Below are positions 46,661 to 56,299 of a stretch of 64,000 bases of DNA, one piece after another. The DNA comes from Rhodoferax sp. WC2427. Its GTDB lineage: Bacteria; Pseudomonadota; Gammaproteobacteria; Burkholderiales; Burkholderiaceae_C. Position 1 is the first letter of the stretch, and every line of letters starts with the position of its first letter. The notes under the pieces are model-generated. The model searched no databases. It had not been told where the DNA came from and saw only the letters and a list, made by a program, of their open reading frames with translations. The position numbers and the translations under genes are program-made. The stretch spans positions 3,224,001 to 3,288,000 of the forward strand of contig NZ_CP162006.1 in the NCBI RefSeq assembly GCF_040822085.1. Reading direction: 5' to 3'.

Positions 46661-48586
46661 TCATCCTGCATCAATACCAGTTTTGGCTGCCGGTTTGGCC
46701 ACGTTGATCTTGACCTTGAAGCGTTCTTTCAGCGTGTTGTAGTAGGCACGGCTCTCGGCACCGGCCCAGCCCTGGCTGTACTGCTCACGGCCTTGCTTGA
46801 GCAGGGCATCGGCTGGCACATCACGCGGCACCAGTTTGTTGATCTTGGCAATGGCGTAACCCTGCTCACCCAGATCCGTGCCCACCCAGGCTGGCAGGCT
46901 GGACAGATCGGCCCGCAGGGCGGCATTGACGACCTGTACCGGTTGCTGCTGGGCGTTTTCACGCGACAGCAGCAATGGTGCGGACAAAGTCGCAGTACCC
47001 GGATTGGCCTTCCAGGCCACGAGTTTTTCCAGGCCCTCCTTTTTTGCCAACTCGGTTGCACGTGCCCCCACCACCCGTACCCGCACCTGGTCTTTGACTT
47101 CGGCAAAAGGCAGTGTGTGCGCAGCCGTGTACTGGGTGATACGCCCGGCCACCAGTTGGTTGGGCGCGGTTTCTACCGCTTCGGTGTTGCGCTTCTTCTC
47201 GATGGAGTCGGAAGAGAAAATCGCATTCAGAAACTTGGCATTGGCCAACACGCCTTTGGCGCCGGGCGCAGGCGTGCGGGACAGCGATGCGGTCTGGACA
47301 TTCAGCTTGAGGCGATCCGCCACCGACTTGAGACTGTCAGCCTGTTCATACACGCCGTTGGTAAACGCATCGGCAGCTTCGGCAAACTTGGCCGGGGCTT
47401 GCTGGTTCTTCAGCTCGGCTTCCAGTTCGGGGCGCATCTCCTCAAAGCTACGCTGTTTGGGGGCGCGGATGTCGGTCAGTTGGATGATGTGGAAGCCAAA
47501 ATCCGACTCCACGATGTCGCTGATGTCCCCCTTCTTCAATGCGAAGGCGGCATCTTCAAATGGCTTGACCATGGCACCACGGCCAAAATAATCCAGGTCG
47601 CCGCCCTTCACGGCCGAGCCGGTATCTTGCGAGTTCTTTTTGGCCACTTCGGCAAAACTGGCCGGGTTCTTTTTGACCTGGGCCAGCAGTTCTTCGGCCT
47701 TGGCGCGGGCTTTTTTGCGTTCGTCGGCCGGGGCATCCTTGGGCGCATTGACCAGAATGTGGCTGGCACGGCGCTCTTCCTTGCCAGCCAGACGATCGGC
47801 GTTCTCTTTGAAATAGGTTTTCAGGTCCTGCTCGTTGGGCTGGATGCCTTTTTTCACGGCATCCATGTCCAATACGGCGTATTCGATGGTCGCTTGTTCC
47901 GGTGCCTGGAACAAGGCCGGGTGGTCTTTGTACCAGGACTCCAGTTCTGCATCGGTGGGGCTAACCTTGGCGGCAAAATCGGCGGTCTTGAACAGGGCCA
48001 CTTGCACTTCACGTTTTTCAAACAGGGCATTCAGCGCAACATCCGCTTCAGCGCCCGAACTGAACGCCGTACCCGCCACGCCCGCCACCACCTGGCGTTG
48101 CGACAGGTCGGTACGCACCCGGGCTTCAAACATGGCCGGGGTCATATTCTGCGCAGCCAGCAACTGGCTGTAGCGCGCCATGTCCAGTGAACCGTCGGGA
48201 TTGCGCAGCGACGCGATGGTCGGGTCTTCTTGCAAGCTGCGGGCCAGGCGGCTGTCGCTGGTGACCAGGTGGAACTTGTCGGCGGCAGCGGCCAGTACGC
48301 GCTGCTGCACCAGGTTTTCCAGCGTGGCGTAGCGCGCTTCCGGTGAGTCCAGCAATTTGGGGTCTGTACCGGGCTGGGCGGCCATGATGCGTTGCACCTC
48401 GGTACGGTGGGCGTTGTCCCAATCGGCCTGCTTGATTTCTTGCCCGGCCACCTTGGCCACCGTATCGCCGCCTTCATTAAAGCGCCGAAAGCTCTCCTTG
48501 CCACCCACCAGAATAAAGGCCGGGATGATCAGCAAGAACATCAAGCCCATCATGATCTTGGTGTGCTTGCGGACGAAATCAAACAT
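46661..48586 (-). CDS. ppiD: PpiD-like periplasmic chaperone (SurA_N and parvulin domains)
   Basis: A 641-aa membrane-anchored periplasmic folding factor. One N-terminal membrane helix (MMGLMFLLIIPAFILVGG, 13-30), a SurA-like N-terminal helical domain, a parvulin-type rotamase domain (KEERRASHILVNAPKDAPA, about 270-365, ending DFGFHIIQLTDIR), and a long C-terminal domain. ATG 48586 (MFDFVRKHTK) is the family start. Downstream of tRNA-Val and the HU gene. Confidence 0.93.
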   Translation of the reverse strand: MFDFVRKHTKIMMGLMFLLIIPAFILVGGKESFRRFNEGGDTVAKVAGQEIKQADWDNAHRTEVQRIMAAQPGTDPKLLDSPEARYATLENLVQQRVLAAAADKFHLVTSDSRLARSLQEDPTIASLRNPDGSLDMARYSQLLAAQNMTPAMFEARVRTDLSQRQVVAGVAGTAFSSGAEADVALNALFEKREVQVALFKTADFAAKVSPTDAELESWYKDHPALFQAPEQATIEYAVLDMDAVKKGIQPNEQDLKTYFKENADRLAGKEERRASHILVNAPKDAPADERKKARAKAEELLAQVKKNPASFAEVAKKNSQDTGSAVKGGDLDYFGRGAMVKPFEDAAFALKKGDISDIVESDFGFHIIQLTDIRAPKQRSFEEMRPELEAELKNQQAPAKFAEAADAFTNGVYEQADSLKSVADRLKLNVQTASLSRTPAPGAKGVLANAKFLNAIFSSDSIEKKRNTEAVETAPNQLVAGRITQYTAAHTLPFAEVKDQVRVRVVGARATELAKKEGLEKLVAWKANPGTATLSAPLLLSRENAQQQPVQVVNAALRADLSSLPAWVGTDLGEQGYAIAKINKLVPRDVPADALLKQGREQYSQGWAGAESRAYYNTLKERFKVKINVAKPAAKTGIDAG

Positions 48587-48631
48587 GGCAGAACTCTTTT
48601 GAAAAACACGATGGGCACGACGCCCATGCTT

Positions 48632-48665
48632 AAAAACAAAAAAGGCGAACAATCTGTTCGCCTTT
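48632..48665 (-). terminator. Terminator after tRNA-Val
   Basis: A perfect 10-bp stem (AAAGGCGAAC with GTTCGCCTTT, 5-base loop) followed on the minus strand by TTTGTTTTTAAG. It lies 13 bp beyond the tRNA-Val 3' end and before the ppiD start. Confidence 0.9.
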
Positions 48666-48677
48666 GCCGGGTGGGGG

Positions 48678-48753
48678 TGGTGGGTGCTGACGGGCTCGAA
48701 CCGCCGACCTACGCCGTGTAAGGGCGCTGCTCTACCAACTGAGCTAAGCACCC
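48678..48753 (-). tRNA. tRNA-Val (TAC)
   Basis: A 76-nt cloverleaf with encoded CCA. It begins GGGTGCTTAGCTCAGTTGG. The anticodon loop CTTACAC gives TAC (UAC), and the T arm is GGTTCGAGCC. It lies 17 bp after the HU gene, probably in the same transcript. Confidence 0.97.
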
Positions 48754-48770
48754 CACCTGAAACACAAACC

Positions 48771-49043
48771 TCAGTTCAACGCATCTTTCAATGCTTTGCC
48801 TGGGCGAAATTTGGGAACCTTAGCGGCCTTGATTTTAATCGCATCGCCGGTGCGGGGATTGCGCCCGGCCCGTGCGGCACGCTTGCCCACCGCAAAGGTG
48901 CCGAATCCTACCAGGGACACGGTGCCGCCTTTTTTCAGCGTCGTTTTGACCGCGCTGATGGTGGATTCCAAAGCGCGTGTAGCCGCTGCTTTGGAGATGT
49001 CAGCATGCTTTGCGATGTGTTCAATCAATTCCGTTTTGTTCAC
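48771..49043 (-). CDS. hupB: HU-type DNA-binding protein
   Basis: A 90-aa HU-type nucleoid protein, exactly the family length when started at GTG 49043 ([20 protein letters not shown]) with GAGGGG upstream. The DNA-binding arm is [21 protein letters not shown]. The longer open frame to 49061 starts with TTG and adds six residues without support. Confidence 0.94.
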   Translation of the reverse strand: MNKTELIEHIAKHADISKAAATRALESTISAVKTTLKKGGTVSLVGFGTFAVGKRAARAGRNPRTGDAIKIKAAKVPKFRPGKALKDALN

Positions 49044-49346
49044 AAGGAGCCCCTCGCTCAAATTTATTCAGACCACGATATTCAAAAATTTTCGCCTGTA
49101 CTGCAGACTGCAGTGCGCAGAAGACAAGACAGAAAAAAACGAAACTTTGTAGCAACCACTGCTTAGACAATTAAAACCATGGGCTTGCATGGTATCAATC
49201 CGGCAAACTGCATTCAAGCGGCGCGGAGGCGGATTCTAGACCGTTTTTGGCCCGGTCTCTGAACCCCCGCGACACTTTTTAAATCGGCCCTGCCAAGCGG
49301 CCAAACCGGCCTCTGGCCCGCACCAGCACTGTGCAGCCGACATTCT
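49044..49346. other. Intergenic region upstream of the HU gene
   Basis: A 303-bp gap between the HU gene and the end of pgsA. It must hold the HU promoter. I see a short palindrome ACTGCAG-A-CTGCAGT near 49098 and an imperfect hairpin AGACCG...CGGTCT near 49238-49258 that may end the uvrC-pgsA transcript. No gene is evident. Confidence 0.5.
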
Positions 49347-49913
49347 TCACTTCGTCCGCGCCCGAATTTCAGGCAACGCTTTTTGTAGATAGTAAACCAT
49401 TGACCAGATGGTCAGGACCGCCGAAACCCAGATCAGCCAGACACCCCACAGGTGCGTATCCACCACCCCGAACAAACGTCCGTCGTATAGCAAAAATGGA
49501 ATCGCCACCATTTGCGAGACGGTCTTGAGTTTGCCAATCATGTGCACCGCCACGCTTTTGGATGCGCCAATCTGCGCCATCCATTCGCGCAGAGCCGAGA
49601 TGGCGATTTCGCGGCCAATGATGATCAACGCCACGAACACATCGGCGCGGCCCAGGTGCACCAGCACCAGCACACAGGCACAGACCAAAAACTTGTCTGC
49701 CACCGGATCCAAAAAGGCTCCAAACGACGACGTCTGGTTCAGCTTGCGGGCCAAATATCCGTCCAGCCAGTCGGTGGCGGCAAACACCACGAACATCACC
49801 GTGGCCACCAGGTTGCGGCTCGCCTCGCTGATGGGCAGGTAAAAAACACCAATGATCAAAGGGATCGCGACGATGCGCGTCCAGGTCATGATGGTGGGGA
49901 TGGTCCAAAACAT
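49347..49913 (-). CDS. pgsA: CDP-diacylglycerol-glycerol-3-phosphate 3-phosphatidyltransferase
   Basis: A 188-aa membrane enzyme making phosphatidylglycerol-phosphate from CDP-diacylglycerol. The CDP-alcohol phosphotransferase motif is complete: Asp48, Asp51-Gly52, Ala55-Arg56, Gly65, Asp69, Asp73 (in DWLDGYLARKLNQTSSFG and AFLDPVADK). About four to five membrane segments. It follows uvrC by 34 bp, a common order in proteobacteria. Confidence 0.95.
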   Translation of the reverse strand: MFWTIPTIMTWTRIVAIPLIIGVFYLPISEASRNLVATVMFVVFAATDWLDGYLARKLNQTSSFGAFLDPVADKFLVCACVLVLVHLGRADVFVALIIIGREIAISALREWMAQIGASKSVAVHMIGKLKTVSQMVAIPFLLYDGRLFGVVDTHLWGVWLIWVSAVLTIWSMVYYLQKALPEIRARTK

Positions 49914-49947
49914 GGCTTGATTGTGTCATGCCGCCAGCACGGCCAGA

Positions 49948-51924
49948 TCAGCGCAGTGCACGGTATATTTCTTCGGCCAATTCACGTGAAATGCCGTCAA
50001 CTTTGGCGATATCGTCTACACCCGCAGCCGCCACGCCCCGGATGCCGCCGAACCGCTGCAACAGGCTGGCGCGCTTTTTCGGGCCGATGCCCGCTATGTC
50101 CTCCAGCTTGCTGCCGCCCACGCGGACCTTGGCGCGCTGGGCCCGCATGCCGGTGATGGCGAAACGGTGGGCTTCGTCGCGGATCTGGGCGACCAGCATC
50201 AACGCCGCCGAATCACGGGCCAGGGTGGCTTTGGTTCGGCCGTCGGCAAATACCAATTCCTCCAGCCCCACCTTGCGGCCTTCGCCCTTTTCCACCCCGA
50301 CGATCAGCCCCAGATCCAGCCCCAGCGACTCGAAAACTGCCTTGGCCATAGACACCTGGCCCTTGCCGCCGTCGACCAGCACCAGGTCGGGCATACGCCC
50401 AGCGGGGGGCTCGGCAGGGGCTTCGGCCTGCACGCCAAACTTGCTGTAGCGCCGCGTCAGCACCTGGCGCATGGCGGCGTAATCGTCGCCCGGCGTGATG
50501 CCTTCGATCTTGTAGCGGCGGTACTCCGAGTTCTGCATCTTGTGCTGCTGGAACACTACGCAGGAGGCCTGGGTGGCTTCTCCGGCAGTGTGTGAAATAT
50601 CGAAACACTCGATACGCAAAGTATCCAGGTCGTCAGGCGCCAGGTCCAGCGCATCCACCAGGGCCCGGGTGCGGGCCTGCTGCGAGCCTTCTTCGGCCAG
50701 CAGGCGGGCGAGTTGCAGACCGGCATTTTTCTGGGCCATTTCCTGCCACACGCGGCGCTGCTCGCGCGGGTTGTGCACCGCAGTCACCTTGACCCCGCTT
50801 TGCGACGACAAGGCATCCAGCAAGGCCTTGCCGACCGGGACGCTGGTGATCAGGGCCGGGGGGATCGGAATTTCGATGTAGTGCTGGGCGATGAAGGCCT
50901 CCAGCACCTGCACCTCCACCGTCTGGACGACCTCTTCGCCCTCCACATCCACACTGCCCATGAAAAATGCGTCTTCCACGTGGGTGGGAAAGTAGGCCCG
51001 GTCACCCAGATGCCGCCCGCCGCGCACCATGGCCAGGTTGACGCAGGCGCGGCCACCCTGCACCTTCACGGCCAGGATGTCCACATCCTTGTCGGACACG
51101 TTGTCCACCGACTGCTGGTGCAGCACGGTAGACAGGGCGCTCATCTGGTTGCGCAGCTCGGCTGCCTGCTCGAATTCCAGCTGGTCGGCGTGCGCCATCA
51201 TGCGGACTTCCAGCGCCTGCAGGACCTGCTGGGTCTCGCCGTCCAAAAATTTTTCGGCATTCAGCACGTCCTGTGCATAGTCTTGCGGCGACACCAAATT
51301 GACGCAGGGGCCGGAGCAGCGCTTGATCTGGTAGAGCAAACAGGGCCGGGTGCGGTTGTTGAACACGGTGTCTTCGCAGGTGCGCAGGCGGAACACCTTT
51401 TGCAACAGCTGGATCGACTCCTTCACCGCCCAGGCGCTGGGGAACGGGCCAAAGTAACGGTGCTTCTTTTCCACCGATCCCCGGTAATAGGCCACCCGCG
51501 GGAAGGTCACCGCGCTGGCCTCGGCCAAGCCCGGCGAGGAAGCCGGCAAGGCGGTGATCTTCAAATACGGGTAGCTCTTGTCGTCACGAAACAAGATGTT
51601 GTACTTGGGGTGCAGCGTCTTGATGAGGTTGTTTTCCAGCAGCAGGGCTTCGGCCTCGGAACGCACCACGGTCGTCTGCATGCGGGCGATCTTGCTGACC
51701 ATGTGGCCAATACGGGTGCCACCGTGGTCGCGCTGAAAATAGGTGGTGACGCGCTTCTTGAGATTCTTGGCCTTGCCGACGTACAGCACGGTACCTTCCG
51801 CATCAAAGTAGCGGTATACGCCGGGCAAGGCGGGCAAGGCAGCGACTTCACTGAGCAACTGCTCGGAGTGGACGGGCGCTACGGACGGCGCTTCAGGCGG
51901 TTCAACAGGATTAATCTCGGACAT
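49948..51924 (-). CDS. uvrC: Excinuclease ABC subunit C (UvrC)
   Basis: A 658-aa nuclease making both incisions in nucleotide excision repair. N-terminal GIY-YIG domain ([20 protein letters not shown]), a UVR region, the RNase H-like domain ([22 protein letters not shown], and [11 protein letters not shown]), and C-terminal helix-hairpin-helix pair ([21 protein letters not shown]). Start ATG 51924. Divergent from the peptidase gene at 51971, with 46 bp between the starts. Confidence 0.97.
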   Translation of the reverse strand: MSEINPVEPPEAPSVAPVHSEQLLSEVAALPALPGVYRYFDAEGTVLYVGKAKNLKKRVTTYFQRDHGGTRIGHMVSKIARMQTTVVRSEAEALLLENNLIKTLHPKYNILFRDDKSYPYLKITALPASSPGLAEASAVTFPRVAYYRGSVEKKHRYFGPFPSAWAVKESIQLLQKVFRLRTCEDTVFNNRTRPCLLYQIKRCSGPCVNLVSPQDYAQDVLNAEKFLDGETQQVLQALEVRMMAHADQLEFEQAAELRNQMSALSTVLHQQSVDNVSDKDVDILAVKVQGGRACVNLAMVRGGRHLGDRAYFPTHVEDAFFMGSVDVEGEEVVQTVEVQVLEAFIAQHYIEIPIPPALITSVPVGKALLDALSSQSGVKVTAVHNPREQRRVWQEMAQKNAGLQLARLLAEEGSQQARTRALVDALDLAPDDLDTLRIECFDISHTAGEATQASCVVFQQHKMQNSEYRRYKIEGITPGDDYAAMRQVLTRRYSKFGVQAEAPAEPPAGRMPDLVLVDGGKGQVSMAKAVFESLGLDLGLIVGVEKGEGRKVGLEELVFADGRTKATLARDSAALMLVAQIRDEAHRFAITGMRAQRAKVRVGGSKLEDIAGIGPKKRASLLQRFGGIRGVAAAGVDDIAKVDGISRELAEEIYRALR

Positions 51925-51970
51925 AGCCTGTATTGTGGACAATCCTGGGTTGCGCTCCCTCTTTTGCCCC

Positions 51971-52483
51971 ATGAATCCCCTGAAATACCTGTCCGCCTAC
52001 CCGGCCCACGTCACCGCCCAGGTGCAGCAACTGCTGGCCGACGACAAGCTGGGTGCGCTGCTGCTCAAAAAATACCCGCGCGCCCACAGCGTGCGCACCG
52101 ACAAAGCCTTGTTCGAGTATGTGATGGACCTCAAAACCCAGCACCTGCGCAACGCCGCCCCCATCAACAAAGTGGGCTTTGATGCCAAGCTGCACGTCTA
52201 CCACCACGCGCTGGGCACGCACACCACCGTGTCGCGGGTGCAGGGCAACAAGCTCAAGACCAAGCACGAAATCCGCATCGCCACCCTGTTCAAGGACGTG
52301 CCCGACCCCTTCTTGAAAATGATCGCCGTGCACGAGCTGGCGCACCTGAAGGAGCGCAACCACGACAAACCCTTCTACCAGCTCTGCACCTATATGGAGC
52401 CCGACTACCACCAGCTCGAATTCGACGTGCGCCTGTACCTGACCCACATCGACGCCTGCGGCAAACTGGACTGGCCCACGTGA
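51971..52483 (+). CDS. YgjP/M48-like metal-dependent hydrolase
   Basis: A 170-aa zinc hydrolase-like protein of the YgjP (DUF45) type. Zinc-binding [16 protein letters not shown] gives His121, Glu122, His125 and a downstream His131. The start [11 protein letters not shown] at 51971 lies in a very short gap between divergent genes. Its TGA overlaps the earP GTG start (GTGA), so it is coupled to earP. Substrate unknown. Confidence 0.85.
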   Translation: MNPLKYLSAYPAHVTAQVQQLLADDKLGALLLKKYPRAHSVRTDKALFEYVMDLKTQHLRNAAPINKVGFDAKLHVYHHALGTHTTVSRVQGNKLKTKHEIRIATLFKDVPDPFLKMIAVHELAHLKERNHDKPFYQLCTYMEPDYHQLEFDVRLYLTHIDACGKLDWPT

Positions 52484-53577
52484 CACCGCCGCGCTGGGAC
52501 ATCTTCTGCGAGGTGATCGACAACTTTGGCGACATCGGCGTGTGCTGGCGGCTCAGTGCGGACCTGGCAGCGCGCGGCGTGCAGGTGCGGCTGTGGGTGG
52601 ACGATCCCGCAGCCCTGGCCTGGATGGTCCCGCAGGGCTGCCCCGGCGTGGAGGTGCGTCTTTGGACCCAACCGTTGGCGGTGCACAACCTGGCCCCCAG
52701 CGACGTGTGGGTGGAAGCCTTCGGCTGCACCATTGCTCCTGAATTCGTAGCTGCTTGCGCCCACCACACCAGCGCAAACGGCCTAAAACCCTTGTGGATC
52801 AATCTGGAATACCTGTCGGCCGAAGCCTATGTGGAACGCTGCCACGCCCTGCCCTCGCTGGTACGCGACGGCCCGGCGCAGGGTAGGCAGAAGTGGTTTT
52901 TTTACCCGGGTTTTACAACCCGCACCGGGGGTCTGCTGCGCGAGGCGGACCTGGCACAGCGGCAAGCCGACTTCGATGCGCAGGCCTGGTTGCGCTTGCA
53001 CGGCCTACCGGATCGGCAAATGGGCGAGCAGATCGTCAGCCTGTTCTGCTACGAGCCGCCAGCCTTGGCCGCACTGCTGGAACAGCTTGCCGGTGCTGAA
53101 ACCCCCACCCGCCTGCTCGTCACCGCCGGTCGGGCGACCCAGGCCGTGCAGGCTGCACTTTTAGATAAAAAGTGGCTCCAGCGCCCATTCCATCAGCGTG
53201 AGAAGCTATCAATTTCATACATTCCCGCCCTGAGCCAGCGCGACTTCGACCACCTGCTGTGGGCCAGCGACTGCAACCTGGTGCGCGGCGAAGATTCGCT
53301 GGTCCGGGCGATCTGGGCCGGTAAGCCCTTCGTCTGGCAGATCTACCCGCAAGACGACGCCGCCCACCACGCCAAGCTGGAAGCCTTTCTGGACATGGCC
53401 CAGGCCCCGGCCACTTTGCGGCAATTCCACCGGGTGTGGAATGGGCTGCAAGCCAGCTCCCTGCCCGCCTTGGCGCTGCAAGGCTGGAGCCCATGGGCCC
53501 AGACTTTGCGTACCCGGTTGGCGCAGCAGGCCGACCTGGTGACCCAGCTGCTCCAATTCAACCCCGAAACCGGCTAA
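52480..53577 (+). CDS. earP: EF-P arginine rhamnosyltransferase EarP
   Basis: A 365-aa GT-B glycosyltransferase that adds rhamnose from dTDP-L-rhamnose to Arg32 of EF-P, easing translation of proline runs. Catalytic-region motifs are visible: EVIDNFGDIGVCWRL (11-25, with Asp14 and Asp18) and RGEDSLVRAIWAGKPFVWQIYPQ-type sequence near residue 270. The start is GTG at 52480, overlapping the previous stop. The gene sits 111 bp upstream of efp. Two copies of the dispersed repeat are read in frame inside it. Confidence 0.94.
   Translation: MTPPRWDIFCEVIDNFGDIGVCWRLSADLAARGVQVRLWVDDPAALAWMVPQGCPGVEVRLWTQPLAVHNLAPSDVWVEAFGCTIAPEFVAACAHHTSANGLKPLWINLEYLSAEAYVERCHALPSLVRDGPAQGRQKWFFYPGFTTRTGGLLREADLAQRQADFDAQAWLRLHGLPDRQMGEQIVSLFCYEPPALAALLEQLAGAETPTRLLVTAGRATQAVQAALLDKKWLQRPFHQREKLSISYIPALSQRDFDHLLWASDCNLVRGEDSLVRAIWAGKPFVWQIYPQDDAAHHAKLEAFLDMAQAPATLRQFHRVWNGLQASSLPALALQGWSPWAQTLRTRLAQQADLVTQLLQFNPETG
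52744..52790 (+). repeat. Dispersed repeat inside earP (first copy)
   Basis: TTCGTAGCTGCTTGCGCCCA then CCACACCAGCGCAAACGGCC, translated as FVAACAHHTSANGLKP. Confidence 0.65.
53159..53222 (-). repeat. Dispersed repeat inside earP (second copy, reverse)
   Basis: Read on the minus strand: AAATTGATAGCTTCTCACGC, then TGATGGAATGGGCGCTGGAG, a full-length element in the opposite direction to the gene. In frame it encodes DKKWLQRPFHQREKLSIS. Confidence 0.8.
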
Positions 53578-53688
53578 AATCCAGGGCTTTGCCCAAATGG
53601 GCTGCTTTGGCAAACGCGATGTTTTGCCCTACCCGCCGCAGACATCTTCCTTGAGAAGCATTGAGCGGCCCTCACCCCAGAAAATGCT

Positions 53689-54243
53689 ATGAAAATCGCC
53701 CAAGATATCCGCGCTGGCAACGTCATCATGCACGGCAAAGACCCGATGGTCGTCCTGAAAACCGAATACAGCCGTGGCGGCCGCAACTCCGCCACCGTGC
53801 GCATGAAGCTCAAAAGCCTGATCGCCAACTTCAACACCGAACAGGTGTTCAAAGCCGACGACAAGCTCGACCAGGTCATCCTCGACAAGAAAGAGTGCAC
53901 CTACTCCTACTTTGCCGAACCCATGTACATCTGCATGGACACCGAGTACAACCAGTACGAAGTCGAAGCCGAAAACATGGGCGACGCCCTGAACTACCTG
54001 GAAGACGGTATGGAACTGGAAGTCGTGTTCTACGACGGCAAGGCCATCTCGGTCGAGTTGCCCACCAGCGTGCAGCGCGAAATCACCTGGACCGAGCCCG
54101 CCGTCAAGGGCGACACGTCCGGCAAGGTGCTCAAGCCCGCCAAGATTGCCACCGGCTTCGAGTTCGGCGTGCCGATCTTCGTGGCCCAGGGCGACAAGGT
54201 CGAAATCGACACCCGCACTGGCGAATACCGTAAACGGGTCTGA
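53689..54243 (+). CDS. efp: Elongation factor P (Arg32 type)
   Basis: A 184-aa three-domain translation factor that helps ribosomes stalled on polyproline. Loop I reads [12 protein letters not shown], placing Arg at residue 32, the target of EarP (encoded just upstream), rather than the Lys34 modified by EpmA. Domains II/III end [18 protein letters not shown] strong terminator follows. No epmA was seen. Confidence 0.97.
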   Translation: MKIAQDIRAGNVIMHGKDPMVVLKTEYSRGGRNSATVRMKLKSLIANFNTEQVFKADDKLDQVILDKKECTYSYFAEPMYICMDTEYNQYEVEAENMGDALNYLEDGMELEVVFYDGKAISVELPTSVQREITWTEPAVKGDTSGKVLKPAKIATGFEFGVPIFVAQGDKVEIDTRTGEYRKRV

Positions 54244-54260
54244 TCACGGCTCCCCAGCAA

Positions 54261-54284
54261 AAGGCTCCTTCGGGAGCCTTTTTT
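54261..54284 (+). terminator. efp terminator
   Basis: An 8-bp stem (AAGGCTCC with GGAGCCTT) with a TTCG tetraloop and six-T tract, 17 bp after the efp stop. Confidence 0.93.
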
Positions 54285-54307
54285 ATTGCGGCAAGAATAT
54301 CCCCACC

Positions 54308-56299
54308 ATGACCTCCACCAAAACCGTCGCGCACTTCGTCCCCAAAGCCCTCACGCCCACAGCGGAGCAAACGGCGATCCAGATCAGCCCGGCGCGGGTG
54401 GCCATCGTGGAAGCCAATGCGGGGGCCGCCAAAACCACGGTACTGGCCTTGCGCATGGCCGAGGCCTGGACGCGGGGCACCCGGGCCGAGCAGATCTTTG
54501 CGCTCACCTATACCGACGCGGCCTGTGTAGCCTTGCGCGGCGCTTTAAAGAAAATCGGCGTACCCGCAGCGGTGGTGCAGCAGATGCGTATCCAGACCTT
54601 TGAAGCCTTCAGCACCCAGGTGCTGGCCGAGCTCGAAGGCGGCAAGGTGCCGGTCTATACCGAGGCCGAACAATTCAGCCCGCTCATCTGGGAGGCGGTG
54701 CAGCAGGTGGCCGAGCACCCCGATGCCCGCTGGCGCTCCGAACTGCTGATGCCCACCCTGGGCGACCACGGCATGACAGATGCGTTCCTGCAGCAGGGCG
54801 AAATCCTCAAAGGCACGCTGCGCGACGTGCTGCAGCGCGATGAGCAGGCCGTATCGCCCGACTACGCCGACAGCATAGGCACCGAATACACCCAGCTCAA
54901 GATCTACCTGGCGTTCGAGCGCATCCGCTGCGCCAATCCCGAAAAACCTGCTTTTCGCGGGCCGCAGGATGCCACCTACGACCTGGCCCGCCTACTGCAC
55001 GGTGGCGAATCGGTACTGCACACCCTGTCCTGGCCGCAGGCCGTCAAAGTGCTGGTGGTCGATGAAATGCACGACATGAACCAGGCCATGTTCACCCTGC
55101 TGCAGGCCTTGCTGGCCAGCAACCGCTGCTTCTTCTGTGGCGTGGGCGACATCGACCAGGTGATCCACAAAGCCACCGGTGCCGACGCCCAGTTCATGCG
55201 CTCCGCGCTGGAAGAACACAGCACGCACACTGTGCAGCGCTACCCGCTGACCCACAGCTTCCGGTTCAGCCCGGCCGTGGCCAAGCTGGCGGGTGCCGTG
55301 GCCCGCAACAAGCCCTACGCCTCGCTGGCCCCCCACGCCACCACCGTCGCGGTGCACAGCTACACCGACAACGCCGACTGCGCCCGCCAGGTGGTGGCAG
55401 CTGCCCAGCACTGGAAGGCCCAGCCCAAAGGGAAGATGGACGCGTTCGCCGTGCTGCTGCGCCATCCGCACCAGTCGGTGCAGATCGAAAACGCCTTGAT
55501 CACCGCGGGCATCCCCTACACCACCCAGGGCTTCGACAGCTATGTGCAGCGCCCCGAGGTGCTGCTGCTGCGCGGCCTGCTGGCGGTGGCCACCGACGAT
55601 CTGGCCAGCATCACCGGCGAGCAGACCCGCAAGAACATCCTGCGCGCCCTGGTGTTTTTTGCCGAATCGCACATCCAGGTGGACGGTCGCGAGCACGAGA
55701 GCCAGCAGGACCTGCTGGACGACGCGGTGCGTACCGTGGCCGTAGCCCCGACATTCTTGAAATCGTTCTTTGAGAACCAGGTGCTGCGCAATGCCCCGCC
55801 CAGCACCCGCAAACGCCTGCAAGCGGCGGTAGACACCATCCGCAGCCATACCGGGGCGGGCCTGCTGGCGGCGGTGCTGGCGGCCCTGCACGCACCCTCG
55901 CTGGTGCGCAATGTGCTCACCTCGACCCGCCGCCGGGTGGAAGCCGAATCGAACCTGGCCTGGCTGGCCCAGGCGGCCGAGGGCTTTGCCAGCCCGGCCC
56001 GCTTCTTCCAGCACCTCAACACCACCGAGCAAAAACAGCAGGCCAGCGCCAAAGACAAAGCCGCCAGCCTGCTGATCGCCAGCATCACCAGCGTCAAGGG
56101 GCTGGAGTTTGACGCCGTGCTGCTGCCCTACCTGGCGCAAGGCGAGTTCCCCGACCCACACGGCGACGCGGACGAAGAACTGAACACGCTGTATGTGGGC
56201 ATCACCCGCGCGCGGCGCGCCCTCACGGTGTACACCCAGGCAGAGCGCCCTGGCGGGTTCAGTGGATTTTGCAAGCCCCCGGCGCCGCTGGCGGGATGA
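54308..56299 (+). CDS. UvrD-like ATP-dependent helicase
   Basis: A 663-aa superfamily 1 helicase. Q motif LTPTAEQTAIQ; Walker A ANAGAAKTT (36-44) with Ala in place of the second conserved Gly; motif II VLVVDEMHDMNQ; motif III GVGDIDQVIHKATGAD; motif IV LTHSFRFS; motif VI LYVGITRARRAL near the C-terminus. It is shorter than UvrD and lacks the C-terminal Tudor part. The start ATG lies 23 bp after the efp terminator. Its 3' end overlaps the convergent glycosyltransferase gene by 41 bp. Likely a repair or RNA/DNA remodelling helicase. Confidence 0.85.
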   Translation: MTSTKTVAHFVPKALTPTAEQTAIQISPARVAIVEANAGAAKTTVLALRMAEAWTRGTRAEQIFALTYTDAACVALRGALKKIGVPAAVVQQMRIQTFEAFSTQVLAELEGGKVPVYTEAEQFSPLIWEAVQQVAEHPDARWRSELLMPTLGDHGMTDAFLQQGEILKGTLRDVLQRDEQAVSPDYADSIGTEYTQLKIYLAFERIRCANPEKPAFRGPQDATYDLARLLHGGESVLHTLSWPQAVKVLVVDEMHDMNQAMFTLLQALLASNRCFFCGVGDIDQVIHKATGADAQFMRSALEEHSTHTVQRYPLTHSFRFSPAVAKLAGAVARNKPYASLAPHATTVAVHSYTDNADCARQVVAAAQHWKAQPKGKMDAFAVLLRHPHQSVQIENALITAGIPYTTQGFDSYVQRPEVLLLRGLLAVATDDLASITGEQTRKNILRALVFFAESHIQVDGREHESQQDLLDDAVRTVAVAPTFLKSFFENQVLRNAPPSTRKRLQAAVDTIRSHTGAGLLAAVLAALHAPSLVRNVLTSTRRRVEAESNLAWLAQAAEGFASPARFFQHLNTTEQKQQASAKDKAASLLIASITSVKGLEFDAVLLPYLAQGEFPDPHGDADEELNTLYVGITRARRALTVYTQAERPGGFSGFCKPPAPLAG

